Shown here: positions 19,525 to 28,623 of the stretch, piece after piece
How positions within the stretch are numbered: the stretch's first letter is position 1
How the letters are laid out: each line of letters begins with the position of its first letter
From: Chitinophagaceae bacterium
Lineage (GTDB): Bacteria > Bacteroidota > Bacteroidia > Chitinophagales > Chitinophagaceae
DNA length: 59,984 nt
Assembly: GCA_024643655.1 (NCBI GenBank)
Contig: JAHEMM010000007.1
Coordinates: 1-59,984, forward strand
Direction: 5' to 3'
Translations under genes and position numbers: made by a program
The notes under the pieces: generated by a model
What the model saw: only the letters and a program-made list of their open reading frames with translations
Database searches by the model: none
What the model was told of the DNA's origin: nothing

Positions 19525-19651
19525 CATTTTTGTCTTGACACAAACCTGGCAGAGTTGCCGGGATCATCCTAATCCGGCCTTACGGCGCCGGGTTTGGTCA
19601 ATGCGACTGCATTTAAAGTTGGCAAAGGTAATCTTTTCAAAGTCAAAAATG
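19525..19651 (-). promoter_or_regulatory. Candidate structured leader RNA of queA
   Basis: Read on the queA strand, an outer stem CAUUUUUG/CAAAAAUG closes the element (19644-19651 with 19525-19532). Inside are a small hairpin AAUGC-AGUC-GCAUU (19600-19613) and a long arm closed by UUGAC-CAAACC with GGUUUG-U-GUCAA (19591-19601 with 19535-19546). The arm is topped by GCCGGAU / AUCCCGGC with one bulged C. The start codon follows 18 bases later. GC content is well above the surroundings. The 3' part (GGCAAC...GUGUCAA) faintly recalls S-box RNAs, but their other conserved parts are missing. The strand is inferred from proximity to queA. Confidence 0.45.
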
Positions 19652-19798
19652 TATTTATTTTATAAGATTCTTTTCAAAACTAATTAAAGTCTAAGTCATT
19701 GAAAACCAAAATAATTTTATGCTTTCTGATGGTCACTTGCATCTTAAATTTGTTATTTAGTTTACTCTGCATTCTCTCTTTAAGCCTCAATTATTTAT

Positions 19799-22700
19799 AT
19801 GAAACGATATTTTCTTTTTTTCTTTTTCTTTTTTTCATTTTTTGCTTTGTTCGCTCAACCAATAATAAAAAACAAGAAATACCCAAGTCTTTTATGGGAG
19901 ATTTCTGGTAATGGATTAACTAGTTCATCCTACCTTATTGGTACAATGCATGTAAGCAGTAAACTGGCATTTAATCTTCCTGATTCCTTTTATATAGCCT
20001 TAAGAAAAGCACAAGTGGTAGCATTGGAAACAAATCCTGAAACCTGGCAGGAGGATATGAACAAGTATGATTTAACCGGAGAGAGGAATTATAACAACAG
20101 CTACCGTTACAATACGGATTTGGCTATGCCTAATGAATATCTTACTATCAATACACTTAAATTTTTCGATTATTATAACAAGATTGAACAATCCTTATAT
20201 AGTAGTTCTTCAACTATTAATAATCTGTTGTATCGTAGTTATGGTAATGAATCAAGCGACTTCGAGGAAGATACTTATCTCGACATGTATATTTTTCAAT
20301 GTGGCAAAAAATGGGGCAAAAAAATAACTGGCGTTGAAGACTATGGTAAAAGTATGCAGTTAATGGCTGAAGCTTACAAAGATGCGGCAAAGGACAAAAA
20401 TAAAAAAGAACGAAGCTACGGTGATATGTCCGAAGAGTATGGCCCAGATAAGTTACAGGAAGCCTATCGGTCAGGTAATCTGGACTTGCTCGATTCAATT
20501 AATATATACAATAGTACATCGGCAGCTTTCGATGAAAAATTCTTATATCAACGAAACGAAATTCAGGCAAATTCCATTGATTCAATTATTAAATCAGGCT
20601 CTACTTTATTTGTAGGAGTTGGTGCAGCTCACTTACCAGGAGATAGAGGTGTAATAGAAATATTAAGGGCGAAAGGATATAAACTGCGTCCGGTAAAGAT
20701 GGGGGAAAGAGCAAGCAAGGAAAAAGATTTAGTTGACAAAATAAGAGTTCCTGTTATTTTTCGTAAAGAAACATCGAAAGATGGATTTTTAAGTGTAGAA
20801 ATCCCGGGTACGTTTTATAAAATGCCTGAAGAAGATGGTTTAGATCAATATCAATATGCCGACATGGCAAATGGAAGTTATTATATGGTTACCAGAATAA
20901 TGACCAATGCCTGGATGTGGAATCACAATGAAGAAATTGTATTAAAAAAGCTGGATAGCCTTTTATATGAAAATGTGCCCGGAAAAATTATAACGAAGAC
21001 TTCCATTACAAAAAATGGATACAAAGGAATTGATATTCTAAACAAAACCCGTCGGGGTGATTTTCAACGATATAATATTTTTGTTACTCCTTTCGAGATC
21101 ATCTTTTTTAAAATGAGCGGTACTGCAGATTATGTAAAGTTGGGTGATGAAGCGAAAAAGTTTTTTGGAAGTATTCAGCTAAAAGAATTGTTACCTCCCG
21201 GAATATTAACAAATACATGGATAAAATATTCGCCTCCGCATGGAGGTTTTGCTATTGATCTTCCACATGAACCATTTGTTGGAAACGATGGTAGCTGGAT
21301 ATATGATGCCGAAGAAAAAAACACAGGTAATCAATACAGGGTTATGAAAACAAGTATACATAATTACCGGTTTGCAGAAGAAGATACATTTGATCTGGGA
21401 CTGATGGATGAAAGCTTTATGGCTTCAGAATTTATAGAAGCGCAGATTGGCAGAAAGCAAACAACTTATAAAGGTTACCCGGCATTGGATGGCAAATACA
21501 AGGATAAGAATGGATCAATTTTTCTAACCCGGTTTATACTTCAGGGCCCGCATTATTACACACTGATAGCACATGGGAAAAAAGAAACCCAGGCTATGAA
21601 TAATTTTTTAAATTCTTTTCAAATAAAACCATTTATTTACAAAAGCCCAGTATTGCAAAAAGATACCTCATTATATTATTCTGTAACAACACCTTTGTTT
21701 GAGAAGGAAAATAAAATAAAATTAAATATGCCTCAATACAATCCATATAGTATGGATGAAGATGAGGAAGAGTTGTCAGAAAAGGATTTATTGGAAGAAG
21801 GTGCTTACAGAAGTAAAATAATCAGCAACGACACTACCGGCGAAAAAATATTTGTTACGTTTTACAGATCACCAAATTATTATTATTCGAAGGACAGTTC
21901 TATGTTGGAGAACGATAAGAAAATGCTATTTGGCGGAGATACATCATGGATTGTCAGGTCAAATAAAAAATTTGACTTGCCAAATAAAAGAAAAATTTGG
22001 GAAGCGCAAATTTCCGATTCCGGAAGTAGCAGAGCATTCTGGGCAAAAGCATATTATCAAGATGGAATTGGGTTTACACTAATGACACAAACTGATACTC
22101 TTACACAACCGAGTACTTTTATAAAAAGTTTTTATGAGAGCTTTAGTCCGGTAGATACACTCAAAGGAGTTAATCCGTTTGAAAAGAAAACTGATATTTT
22201 CTTCAGCGATTATTTTAGTACTGATTCTTTACGACATAAAAGAGCAGTTTCTAGTATTGCAGAAATCGTAGTTGATTCAACTGATCTGCCAAAATTAATA
22301 AAAGCGATCAACAGCCTTAACTGGAATGAAAAGAAATACCTTGAAACAAAGAAAGCATTTATCGCAAAATTTGATCATTTACCTACAGCAGCATCCGCAT
22401 CATATCTCAAAAGTCTATATTATTCGCTTGATGATACTGTTCAATTGCAATACACAGTGTTGGAAAGCTTATTGCAACAGCAAACTAAATATGCTTATAA
22501 TACTTTCAGCGATATAATTAATAATGAACCACCTGTATTGGATTTTTCAGAAAATAAATTCGGGGATTATGGTGCTTACAACTTATTAAGTAAGTACAAA
22601 TCAAGTTATTTTGGAATGGACAATGGAAATTTTTTGGATGAGCTTTCGGATTCACTGCAGCTTACAAAAACAATATTGCCAGCTTTGCTGCCATTGTTAA

Positions 22701-23623
22701 ATCTAGATGATTATAAAAGTACTATGATGAAATTATTAGGTAAACTAGTGGATAGTGGATTTATAAAACCAGTTGAATATGAATTGTATTTTAGTAAATT
22801 TTTGATAGAAGCGAAACAGGAATTGAGAAAGCAATCTATTGCAGAGAAAAAAAGATCGATTGCAAAGGCAGAAGAAAGTAAATTGGATAAGAACGTTCTT
22901 TCTTATGAGAAAACCGATAATACTGATAAAGGTAATTTCGATTTGCATCTATATGCCACATTGTTATTGCCATTTTGGGATATAAATCCATCTGTACAAC
23001 TTGTTATACAGCAAATGCTGAAATCAAATGATAACAGATTAAAGTTCAATACAGTCATGCTGCTTATTGAGAATAAGAAACCTTATCCTGATTCATTATT
23101 AAAATATTTAGCAGGCCTTGATGAATATCGATACGAATTATATTCAAAATTAAAAGAGAATAAGGAATTAGGTAAATTCCCGTCGCTGTATAATACTCAC
23201 CTGGATCTTGGTAAGAGTGCTTTGTTGAAAAAAATAACTTATGATAAGCCAGATTCTATTGTTTATATCGATCGGTTAAGTATTATTTTTAAAGACCATA
23301 AGGGGTTTATTTATTTTTATAAATACAAAACAAAAAAAGATGATATAAGCTGGAAACTTGCGACAGTGGGGTTGGTTCCGGAAGATCCTGCTCAATTTGA
23401 ATTTGAAGATGAAAACACAAAAGCAAATTCATCTACTGCCTTCTCAATTTATGGAGATTATAGCTATACTAAATATGATTTTACAGGTTTTACAGAAACA
23501 AAAATCAAGGTAGAAGAACCTATTAACACTCAACTTAAAACTGAATTAAAAAAGGTACTCTATTCCCGTAGAAAGAGTGCAAAGGTTTTTTATGAAAAAA
23601 AGAATGATTACGATTATGACTAG
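19799..23623 (+). CDS. Large exported TraB/GumN family protein with tandem C-terminal repeats
   Basis: 1,274 residues with a Phe-rich signal peptide. Residues about 25-310 are the TraB/GumN domain: SYLIGTMHVSS, VVALETNPETW and LFVGVGAAHLPGDRGVIEIL, with the conserved His and Glu that suggest metal-dependent hydrolase activity in this family. Three similar blocks of roughly 140 residues follow (about 317-465, 474-611, 632-785). Each starts with a GFxxxIPxxF-like strand and ends near an SFxxSF-like segment, perhaps a Mog1/PsbP fold. The remainder (about 800-1,274) is mostly helical. The usual family member is about 300 residues. The stop shares the tetranucleotide CTAG with the stop of the convergent ABC gene. 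Confidence 0.82.
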   Translation: MKRYFLFFFFFFSFFALFAQPIIKNKKYPSLLWEISGNGLTSSSYLIGTMHVSSKLAFNLPDSFYIALRKAQVVALETNPETWQEDMNKYDLTGERNYNNSYRYNTDLAMPNEYLTINTLKFFDYYNKIEQSLYSSSSTINNLLYRSYGNESSDFEEDTYLDMYIFQCGKKWGKKITGVEDYGKSMQLMAEAYKDAAKDKNKKERSYGDMSEEYGPDKLQEAYRSGNLDLLDSINIYNSTSAAFDEKFLYQRNEIQANSIDSIIKSGSTLFVGVGAAHLPGDRGVIEILRAKGYKLRPVKMGERASKEKDLVDKIRVPVIFRKETSKDGFLSVEIPGTFYKMPEEDGLDQYQYADMANGSYYMVTRIMTNAWMWNHNEEIVLKKLDSLLYENVPGKIITKTSITKNGYKGIDILNKTRRGDFQRYNIFVTPFEIIFFKMSGTADYVKLGDEAKKFFGSIQLKELLPPGILTNTWIKYSPPHGGFAIDLPHEPFVGNDGSWIYDAEEKNTGNQYRVMKTSIHNYRFAEEDTFDLGLMDESFMASEFIEAQIGRKQTTYKGYPALDGKYKDKNGSIFLTRFILQGPHYYTLIAHGKKETQAMNNFLNSFQIKPFIYKSPVLQKDTSLYYSVTTPLFEKENKIKLNMPQYNPYSMDEDEEELSEKDLLEEGAYRSKIISNDTTGEKIFVTFYRSPNYYYSKDSSMLENDKKMLFGGDTSWIVRSNKKFDLPNKRKIWEAQISDSGSSRAFWAKAYYQDGIGFTLMTQTDTLTQPSTFIKSFYESFSPVDTLKGVNPFEKKTDIFFSDYFSTDSLRHKRAVSSIAEIVVDSTDLPKLIKAINSLNWNEKKYLETKKAFIAKFDHLPTAASASYLKSLYYSLDDTVQLQYTVLESLLQQQTKYAYNTFSDIINNEPPVLDFSENKFGDYGAYNLLSKYKSSYFGMDNGNFLDELSDSLQLTKTILPALLPLLNLDDYKSTMMKLLGKLVDSGFIKPVEYELYFSKFLIEAKQELRKQSIAEKKRSIAKAEESKLDKNVLSYEKTDNTDKGNFDLHLYATLLLPFWDINPSVQLVIQQMLKSNDNRLKFNTVMLLIENKKPYPDSLLKYLAGLDEYRYELYSKLKENKELGKFPSLYNTHLDLGKSALLKKITYDKPDSIVYIDRLSIIFKDHKGFIYFYKYKTKKDDISWKLATVGLVPEDPAQFEFEDENTKANSSTAFSIYGDYSYTKYDFTGFTETKIKVEEPINTQLKTELKKVLYSRRKSAKVFYEKKNDYDYD

Positions 23624-25323
23624 GAAGAAATAATTCCTTGTGGAATAGAAGCGATAAGCCTTTTGGTATATTCTGATTGTGGATTATAATAAATATTGTC
23701 TGCATCACCTGTTTCTTCAATTTTACCTTTATTCATTACCATAATGCGATCGCTGATGTAGCGGACTACAGAAAGATCATGTGAGATAAAAATGATAGTG
23801 AAACCAAATTCTTTTTTCAGATCATTTAATAAGTTTAGTACCTGTGCTTGTACACTTACATCTAAAGCAGATACAGATTCATCACAAATTAAAAAGGATG
23901 GATTAAGTGCCAATGCCCTTGCAATTACAATTCGTTGACGTTGCCCGCCGCTAAACTCATGTGGATATCGGTTAAAATGTTCTGCTTTCAGATCTACTTT
24001 TTCAAGTAAGTCTGCCACCCTGTCTTTTCTTTCTTTATTATTCTTCTGTATCGAATGTACTTTCATTGGTTCTGAAATGGCAGAGCCAATTGTAAGCCTT
24101 GGGTTTAGCGAGGAATAGGGGTCCTGAAAAATGATTTGCATTTCTTTTCTCAATGGAAGTAATTCATCTCTTTTTTTTGCAGTAAGATCAATTCCATTGT
24201 AAATAATTTTTCCAGCTGTCGGCTCAATCAAGCGAAGCAATGATCTTCCCAATGTTGTTTTACCACAGCCACTTTCACCCACGAGGCCCAAGGTTTCGCC
24301 TTTGTATAAATCAAAGCAGATATCATCAACCGCTTTTGTATAGGCTAGTGGTTTTCCAAACAAATTTTTTTTCGTCGGAAACCATACAGATAGATTTTCG
24401 ACTTTGAGCACATTTGTATTTTGGTCTGTAATTATTTTCTCAATTATTTTTTTGGGTCTAATTTCAGTTTTATTTTCATCCAGAAAATCTGCTACAATTG
24501 GGAGTCTTTTTCCTCTTTCATGATTTATAGGTCGGCAAGCCAGTAATGCTTTTGTATATGAGTGTTGTGGGTTAGAGAAAATGGTTGAAACTGAATTCTG
24601 TTCTACAATTTCACCATTATACATAACAACTGTCCGGTCGGCAATTTCTGCTACTACACCAAGGTCATGGGTAATAAATATTATTCCCATATTGGACTGT
24701 TGCTGCAATTCTTTTAAAAGTAGCAAGATTGTTTTCTGCACGGTTACATCCAATGCAGTAGTTGGCTCATCACAAATAAGTAAAATTGGCTCACAGCACA
24801 TAGCAATAGCAATCATCACTCTTTGTTTCTGTCCTCCACTTAATTGATGTGGATAACGGTCAAACATTTCTGCCGGAGATGGAAGTTTGACTTTTTCAAA
24901 CCACTCGATGGCTTTCTTTTTTGCTTCTTTTTTATTAATTTTTTTATGTTGGATCAATGCCTCCATTACCTGCGCACCACAAGTTAGTACAGGATTTAAA
25001 GAAGTCATTGGTTCCTGAAAAATCATAGCAATTTTATTGCCTCTAATTTTTTGCATTGTTGTTCTGCTTTTTTTCAAAAGGTCAGAGCTGGTAATTCCAT
25101 CTTCTGAAAATTGAATCTCCCCACTTGTATATTTTACTGGTGGCGAGGGAAGCAGTTGTAAAATAGAAAGGGCAGTTACAGATTTTCCTGAGCCCGATTC
25201 ACCCACGAGTGCAACAACTTCTCCGGCATTTATTTCTACAGAAATACCCTTTAAGGCATTTGTTATTGTCGTTCCTGAATGAAATTCAATAGAAAGATTT
25301 TTTATGTGTAGTAATGAAGCCAC
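23620..25323 (-). CDS. Double-ATPase ABC transporter protein, peptide/nickel (Dpp/Opp) type
   Basis: A 567-residue fusion of two ATPase domains, like YejF or GsiA. Domain 1 (about 1-260) has Walker A GESGSGKS, signature LSGGQKQR and Walker [13 protein letters not shown]. Domain 2 (about 310-560) has [16 protein letters not shown] and [34 protein letters not shown] is the oligopeptide-type C-terminal extension. It would power uptake of peptides or similar solutes through permeases that are not encoded here. The start is GTG, overlapping the previous stop as TAGTG, so translation is likely coupled to the upstream small gene. Confidence 0.93.
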   Translation of the reverse strand: MASLLHIKNLSIEFHSGTTITNALKGISVEINAGEVVALVGESGSGKSVTALSILQLLPSPPVKYTSGEIQFSEDGITSSDLLKKSRTTMQKIRGNKIAMIFQEPMTSLNPVLTCGAQVMEALIQHKKINKKEAKKKAIEWFEKVKLPSPAEMFDRYPHQLSGGQKQRVMIAIAMCCEPILLICDEPTTALDVTVQKTILLLLKELQQQSNMGIIFITHDLGVVAEIADRTVVMYNGEIVEQNSVSTIFSNPQHSYTKALLACRPINHERGKRLPIVADFLDENKTEIRPKKIIEKIITDQNTNVLKVENLSVWFPTKKNLFGKPLAYTKAVDDICFDLYKGETLGLVGESGCGKTTLGRSLLRLIEPTAGKIIYNGIDLTAKKRDELLPLRKEMQIIFQDPYSSLNPRLTIGSAISEPMKVHSIQKNNKERKDRVADLLEKVDLKAEHFNRYPHEFSGGQRQRIVIARALALNPSFLICDESVSALDVSVQAQVLNLLNDLKKEFGFTIIFISHDLSVVRYISDRIMVMNKGKIEETGDADNIYYNPQSEYTKRLIASIPQGIISS

Positions 25324-25700
25324 TAATTATTAAGTACTTTTATTTTTAAAGAGCGGGGCGGTGTTGGATAATAGGCTTCACAAACTATGCAAGGTGTAGT
25401 ATCCGAAATGTCCAACTCGAAGTCAAATTCATCACCTTCATTAATTAAGTTGGGAAAAGTACAGGGGTTAGCCAATGCAAACACATTAGTATGGATTTTT
25501 TCTGTATTCGGATCTTTCCATTTGGTAGAAATGACAGATGTATCAATAGTACCTTCTAGCAGCTTAACTGTATAATTAAAACAAATACCTTTTATTGCTA
25601 ATTGCCCTTTAAATTTTTTTGAAGAATATTTATTGTTATTACACTCAGTATTTGATAGAGTCATTGTTGCAAGTGCCGATAACAATAGTACTAATTTCAT
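25323..25700 (-). CDS. Small exported protein of unknown function
   Basis: 125 residues with a signal peptide (MKLVLLLSALATMTLS) followed by a short beta-rich mature part. It has several cysteines (Cys20 and those in GICFNY, NPCTFPN and TPCIVCEAY), which could form disulfides in the periplasm. I do not recognise the family. It lies 12 bases after amn and overlaps the ABC gene start by one base, so it is the middle gene of a three-gene operon. Confidence 0.75.
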   Translation of the reverse strand: MKLVLLLSALATMTLSNTECNNNKYSSKKFKGQLAIKGICFNYTVKLLEGTIDTSVISTKWKDPNTEKIHTNVFALANPCTFPNLINEGDEFDFELDISDTTPCIVCEAYYPTPPRSLKIKVLNN

Positions 25701-25712
25701 ATTGGGTAAAAG

Positions 25713-26483
25713 CTAAAATTTAAGATGTCTTACTGTCATACCATCGTTCATTAATTGTTTTAAAGATTCGATGCCAATTTTAATATGATTATCTACAAAC
25801 TGAGCGGTTACATTTTTATCACTTTCCTCTGTTTTTACGCCATCTGGAGTCATCGGTTGATCACTTACTAATAATAAAGCACCGGTAGGAATTTTATTAT
25901 AAAAGCCAACTGTAAAAACGGTGGCCGTTTCCATATCAATAGCATAAGCTCTTATTTCCTGTAAGTATTCTTTAAAAGCTTCATCATGCTCCCAAACACG
26001 GCGATTGGTAGTGTAAACGGTTCCTGTCCAATAGTCAACCCCAAAATCTCTAATGGTAGTAGAAACGGCTTTTTGCAATGCAAAGGCTGGTAGTGCAGGT
26101 ACTTCTGCTGGAAAATAGTCATTCGATGTTCCTTCGCCACGGATAGCAGCTATCGGTAAAATCAGATCGCCTATTTTATTTCTTCTTTTTAAACCGCCGC
26201 ATTTGCCAAGAAATAAAACAGCTTTTGGCTCAATTGCCGAAAGCAGATCCATAATGGTGGCAGCAGTTGGACTTCCCATACCAAAATTGATAATACTGAT
26301 ATTATCGGCGGTAGCACATTCCATAGGCTTTCCTACACCAATCACTTCTACATTATGCCATTTGGCAAACATGTTAACGTAGTTACTAAAATTGGTAAGC
26401 AAAATGTACTGACCAAAATTTTCCAACTTTTCGCCAGTATAGCGGGGAAGCCAGTTTTCTACAATTTCTTCTTTTGTCTTCAT
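25713..26483 (-). CDS. amn: AMP nucleosidase
   Basis: A 256-residue enzyme of the purine nucleoside phosphorylase fold that splits AMP into adenine and ribose 5-phosphate. INFGMGSPTAATIMDLLSAI, VLFLGKCGGLKRRNKIGDLILP and AIDMETATVFTVGFYNKIPTGALLLVSDQPM match the short form of AMP nucleosidase found in Bacteroidota, which lacks the N-terminal domain of the E. coli enzyme. It is the first gene of an operon with a small exported protein and a double ABC ATPase. It is divergent from the HsdR_N gene with only 30 bases between starts. Confidence 0.88.
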   Translation of the reverse strand: MKTKEEIVENWLPRYTGEKLENFGQYILLTNFSNYVNMFAKWHNVEVIGVGKPMECATADNISIINFGMGSPTAATIMDLLSAIEPKAVLFLGKCGGLKRRNKIGDLILPIAAIRGEGTSNDYFPAEVPALPAFALQKAVSTTIRDFGVDYWTGTVYTTNRRVWEHDEAFKEYLQEIRAYAIDMETATVFTVGFYNKIPTGALLLVSDQPMTPDGVKTEESDKNVTAQFVDNHIKIGIESLKQLMNDGMTVRHLKF

Positions 26484-26501
26484 GTCTGCAATTTAAACAA
26501 T

Positions 26502-26509
26502 TACTTTTG
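26502..26509 (+). promoter_or_regulatory. Candidate -7 promoter box (TACTTTTG)
   Basis: It matches the Bacteroidota TAnnTTTG box. Only four bases separate it from the ATG at 26514, so the transcript would be leaderless or nearly so. The -33 match is weak (TTTG ends 25 bases upstream). Confidence 0.5.
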
Positions 26510-26513
26510 AAGC

Positions 26514-26954
26514 ATGATAACTATCAACTATCCAGCACCTGACTTCAATGTAAAAAACAAAGAAGGAAAGGAATGCATTTTTGATTCTATTCGAAAAAAA
26601 TGGCTGGTACTTACCCCAGAAGAATGGGTGCGTCAAAACTTTATTCAATACCTGATAAAAGAGAAAAAATACCCCATGTCTTTGATCGCTATTGAAAAGG
26701 AAATAGCACTAGGAGAGCTTAAAAAAAGATTTGATATTTTAATTTATGATAAGAACCATAAGCCTTGGATGATGGTGGAATGTAAAGCAATGGAAATAAA
26801 ATTGGATCAAAAAGTTTTGGAACAGGTATTAAGATATAATATAAGTGTGCCTGTAAAATATCTGCTGCTTACTAATGGAAACTCCTGCTTTGCCTGGAAG
26901 AAAAAGAATGATGATTTAATTGATTGTAACGAGATTCCGGAATTTGAACAATAA
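26514..26954 (+). CDS. Stand-alone HsdR_N-like (PD-(D/E)xK) protein
   Basis: 146 residues resembling the N-terminal nuclease domain of type I restriction subunit R (HSDR_N_2). LTPEEWVRQNFIQYLIKEKKYP is the family opening. The core is Asp74 in RFDILIYDK and Glu89-x-Lys91 in MMVECKAMEI, followed by a helix with VLEQVLRYN and LLLTNGNSCFAWK. The nuclease-type residues look intact. No helicase, methylase or specificity gene is nearby, so it is not a restriction system. Such solo proteins are widespread in Bacteroidota with unknown role. Confidence 0.85.
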   Translation: MITINYPAPDFNVKNKEGKECIFDSIRKKWLVLTPEEWVRQNFIQYLIKEKKYPMSLIAIEKEIALGELKKRFDILIYDKNHKPWMMVECKAMEIKLDQKVLEQVLRYNISVPVKYLLLTNGNSCFAWKKKNDDLIDCNEIPEFEQ

Positions 26955-27003
26955 AAAAGGCATCATTACTGACGCCCTTCATAAACAGTTGAATGAATTG
27001 CGA

Positions 27004-28545
27004 CTAAATTTTAAAACCTATTGTTGCTAAAATATTCCCACCAGTTTGTTTCAAACTGGCTCCGGCAAAAGCAGCATTTTGTAAGCGATAACCATAATGA
27101 ACATCCTTACCCATGGTGTGTACATAGGTAAGATCAATGAACACTCCTTTATTTCTATAGCCTAATCCGCCACTCAGTTTAAACTGACTTCCTTTTTCGC
27201 CATGACCTAAATTTTTGTAAGGATTGCCGTAATAAGCAGCCCCTAATCTGGCCATAATAGTAGTGAATTTCAATTCTCCACCAACTTTAAAATTAAAAGC
27301 ACTTTTATATGCATTATCAATAGCTCCGTTCAAAGTTTTCAGATAATCTTTCGTTTCTTGACTATTATCGCCATCTGGATCTGTTTTATACGATGATGCT
27401 TTATAATTTATATATTCAATATCGGCAGTTAAAAACCCTTTTTGTTTTCGTACATCTGCAATTTCTCTTAAAACATACGATGCACTTGCCATAATACGAT
27501 AAGCTGTAGAGTGCATGTATTTGAATTCAGCGTCCTGGCCACTTGTAAAATCGCCAGAGGTTTGTGATAATAATCCTTTATAGTTTTCTGTGCCTGTTGT
27601 TACTGATGCATTGTATCTATCAGTTAGAGAATAAAAAGTAGGAGTGTGTACAGCAAGTCCCAAACGTATATATTCTTTTGGTTTGTATATGATTCCCAAT
27701 TTTAAGTTAAGGCCAACACCTGTTGTTCTTAAGTTTTCTGTAATTGATGCAAAGTCAAAATTATTGTTGCTATTTGTACTGGCATCTGCTTCGGTAAAAC
27801 TACTTTCCCTGTTATAATTCAAGAAGGGAATTCCTATTGTTCCTCCATAATAAAATTTATCTTTTTTATTTCCTGCGAATGCCAAAGCAAGTTCAGTTAT
27901 TCCTCCTGAGCTGGTGATAGCATTTTCCTGCAATAAATTTCCAATAGTAGCTCTTGATTGAAATTGATAGTTACCAGACGAGCCGCCATTAATTGTATCT
28001 ATCCAATACGTATTAAAAGCCAGACTAGTTCCGAATGGATAATTGCCGGCCACACTATTTGCATCTTTATCATTTTTGGTATTTATTTCTTCCAAAAATT
28101 TTTGTGAGTAAGAACTCTTTGTGTTTAATCCACGGTATAAAATTTTATTGCTAAAATTTGCTGTTCGGTTAATGGCAATTGCAAAAGCTGAACCTGATTT
28201 GTTTCTTTTATTAGTTTCTGAACCCATAACAAATCCTGAAGTACCGAGTGAAAAGCTATTCCGTTTATCCTTTTCTGTGCGACCAAAATAAGTTGCGTCG
28301 GTGTTGTTCAGGTTATAACCAGGTGTAAATACAAAATCTCCTGTTTTGTAAAAACCAAGTCCTGCTGGATTTACAAAAGTTGCGGAGAGGTCGCCACCAA
28401 GCGAGGTCATGGCGCCGCCAATAGCTTGTTGACGGGCTGTACCGCTGGAGTTAGTCCATGAATACCGTAAAGCATCGGCAGGTTCTTGAGCATTAAGTTG
28501 AATGCAGCAGGCAGCAAATGCCGCAAGTGAGAATATTTTTTTCAT
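27004..28545 (-). CDS. FadL/OMPP1-like outer-membrane transport protein
   Basis: About 513 residues. The ATG at 28545 gives the signal peptide MKKIFSLAAFAACCIQLNAQ; an in-frame start eight codons upstream only adds a tail. DALRYSWTNSSGTARQQAIGGAMTSLGGDLSATFVNPAGLGFYK is the plug region typical of the FadL/TodX family in Bacteroidota. The remainder alternates amphipathic strands such as LRLGLAVHTPTFYSLTDRYN and ends in ILATIGFKI, as expected for a beta-barrel. It would import hydrophobic molecules across the outer membrane. The substrate is unknown. Confidence 0.87.
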   Translation of the reverse strand: MKKIFSLAAFAACCIQLNAQEPADALRYSWTNSSGTARQQAIGGAMTSLGGDLSATFVNPAGLGFYKTGDFVFTPGYNLNNTDATYFGRTEKDKRNSFSLGTSGFVMGSETNKRNKSGSAFAIAINRTANFSNKILYRGLNTKSSYSQKFLEEINTKNDKDANSVAGNYPFGTSLAFNTYWIDTINGGSSGNYQFQSRATIGNLLQENAITSSGGITELALAFAGNKKDKFYYGGTIGIPFLNYNRESSFTEADASTNSNNNFDFASITENLRTTGVGLNLKLGIIYKPKEYIRLGLAVHTPTFYSLTDRYNASVTTGTENYKGLLSQTSGDFTSGQDAEFKYMHSTAYRIMASASYVLREIADVRKQKGFLTADIEYINYKASSYKTDPDGDNSQETKDYLKTLNGAIDNAYKSAFNFKVGGELKFTTIMARLGAAYYGNPYKNLGHGEKGSQFKLSGGLGYRNKGVFIDLTYVHTMGKDVHYGYRLQNAAFAGASLKQTGGNILATIGFKI

Positions 28546-28623
28546 CGTATAGAAATTAGTTTGTGACAAATAGGTTGGCTCAGGTCATTAATATGACTGA
28601 TTTACAACGGATAAAATATCAGG

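Noticed and set aside
19525-19651. preQ1-I riboswitch or S-box (SAM-I) call for the queA leader
   Set aside because: The preQ1-I core and its A-rich tail are missing, and so are the S-box AGAG/GGAGGGA elements. It is kept only as an unclassified candidate.
19799-19860. Poly-Phe run as possible sequencing error in a homopolymer
   Set aside because: The frame stays open for 1,274 codons and the Phe run fits a signal peptide core, so no frameshift is needed.
19699-19911. Open frame of 70 codons overlapping the TraB gene start
   Set aside because: It is a hydrophobic frame produced by T-rich sequence, out of frame with a much longer, recognisable gene.
26514-26954. Type I restriction-modification system
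   Set aside because: Only a domain similar to the HsdR N-terminus is present; helicase, methylase and specificity genes are absent.
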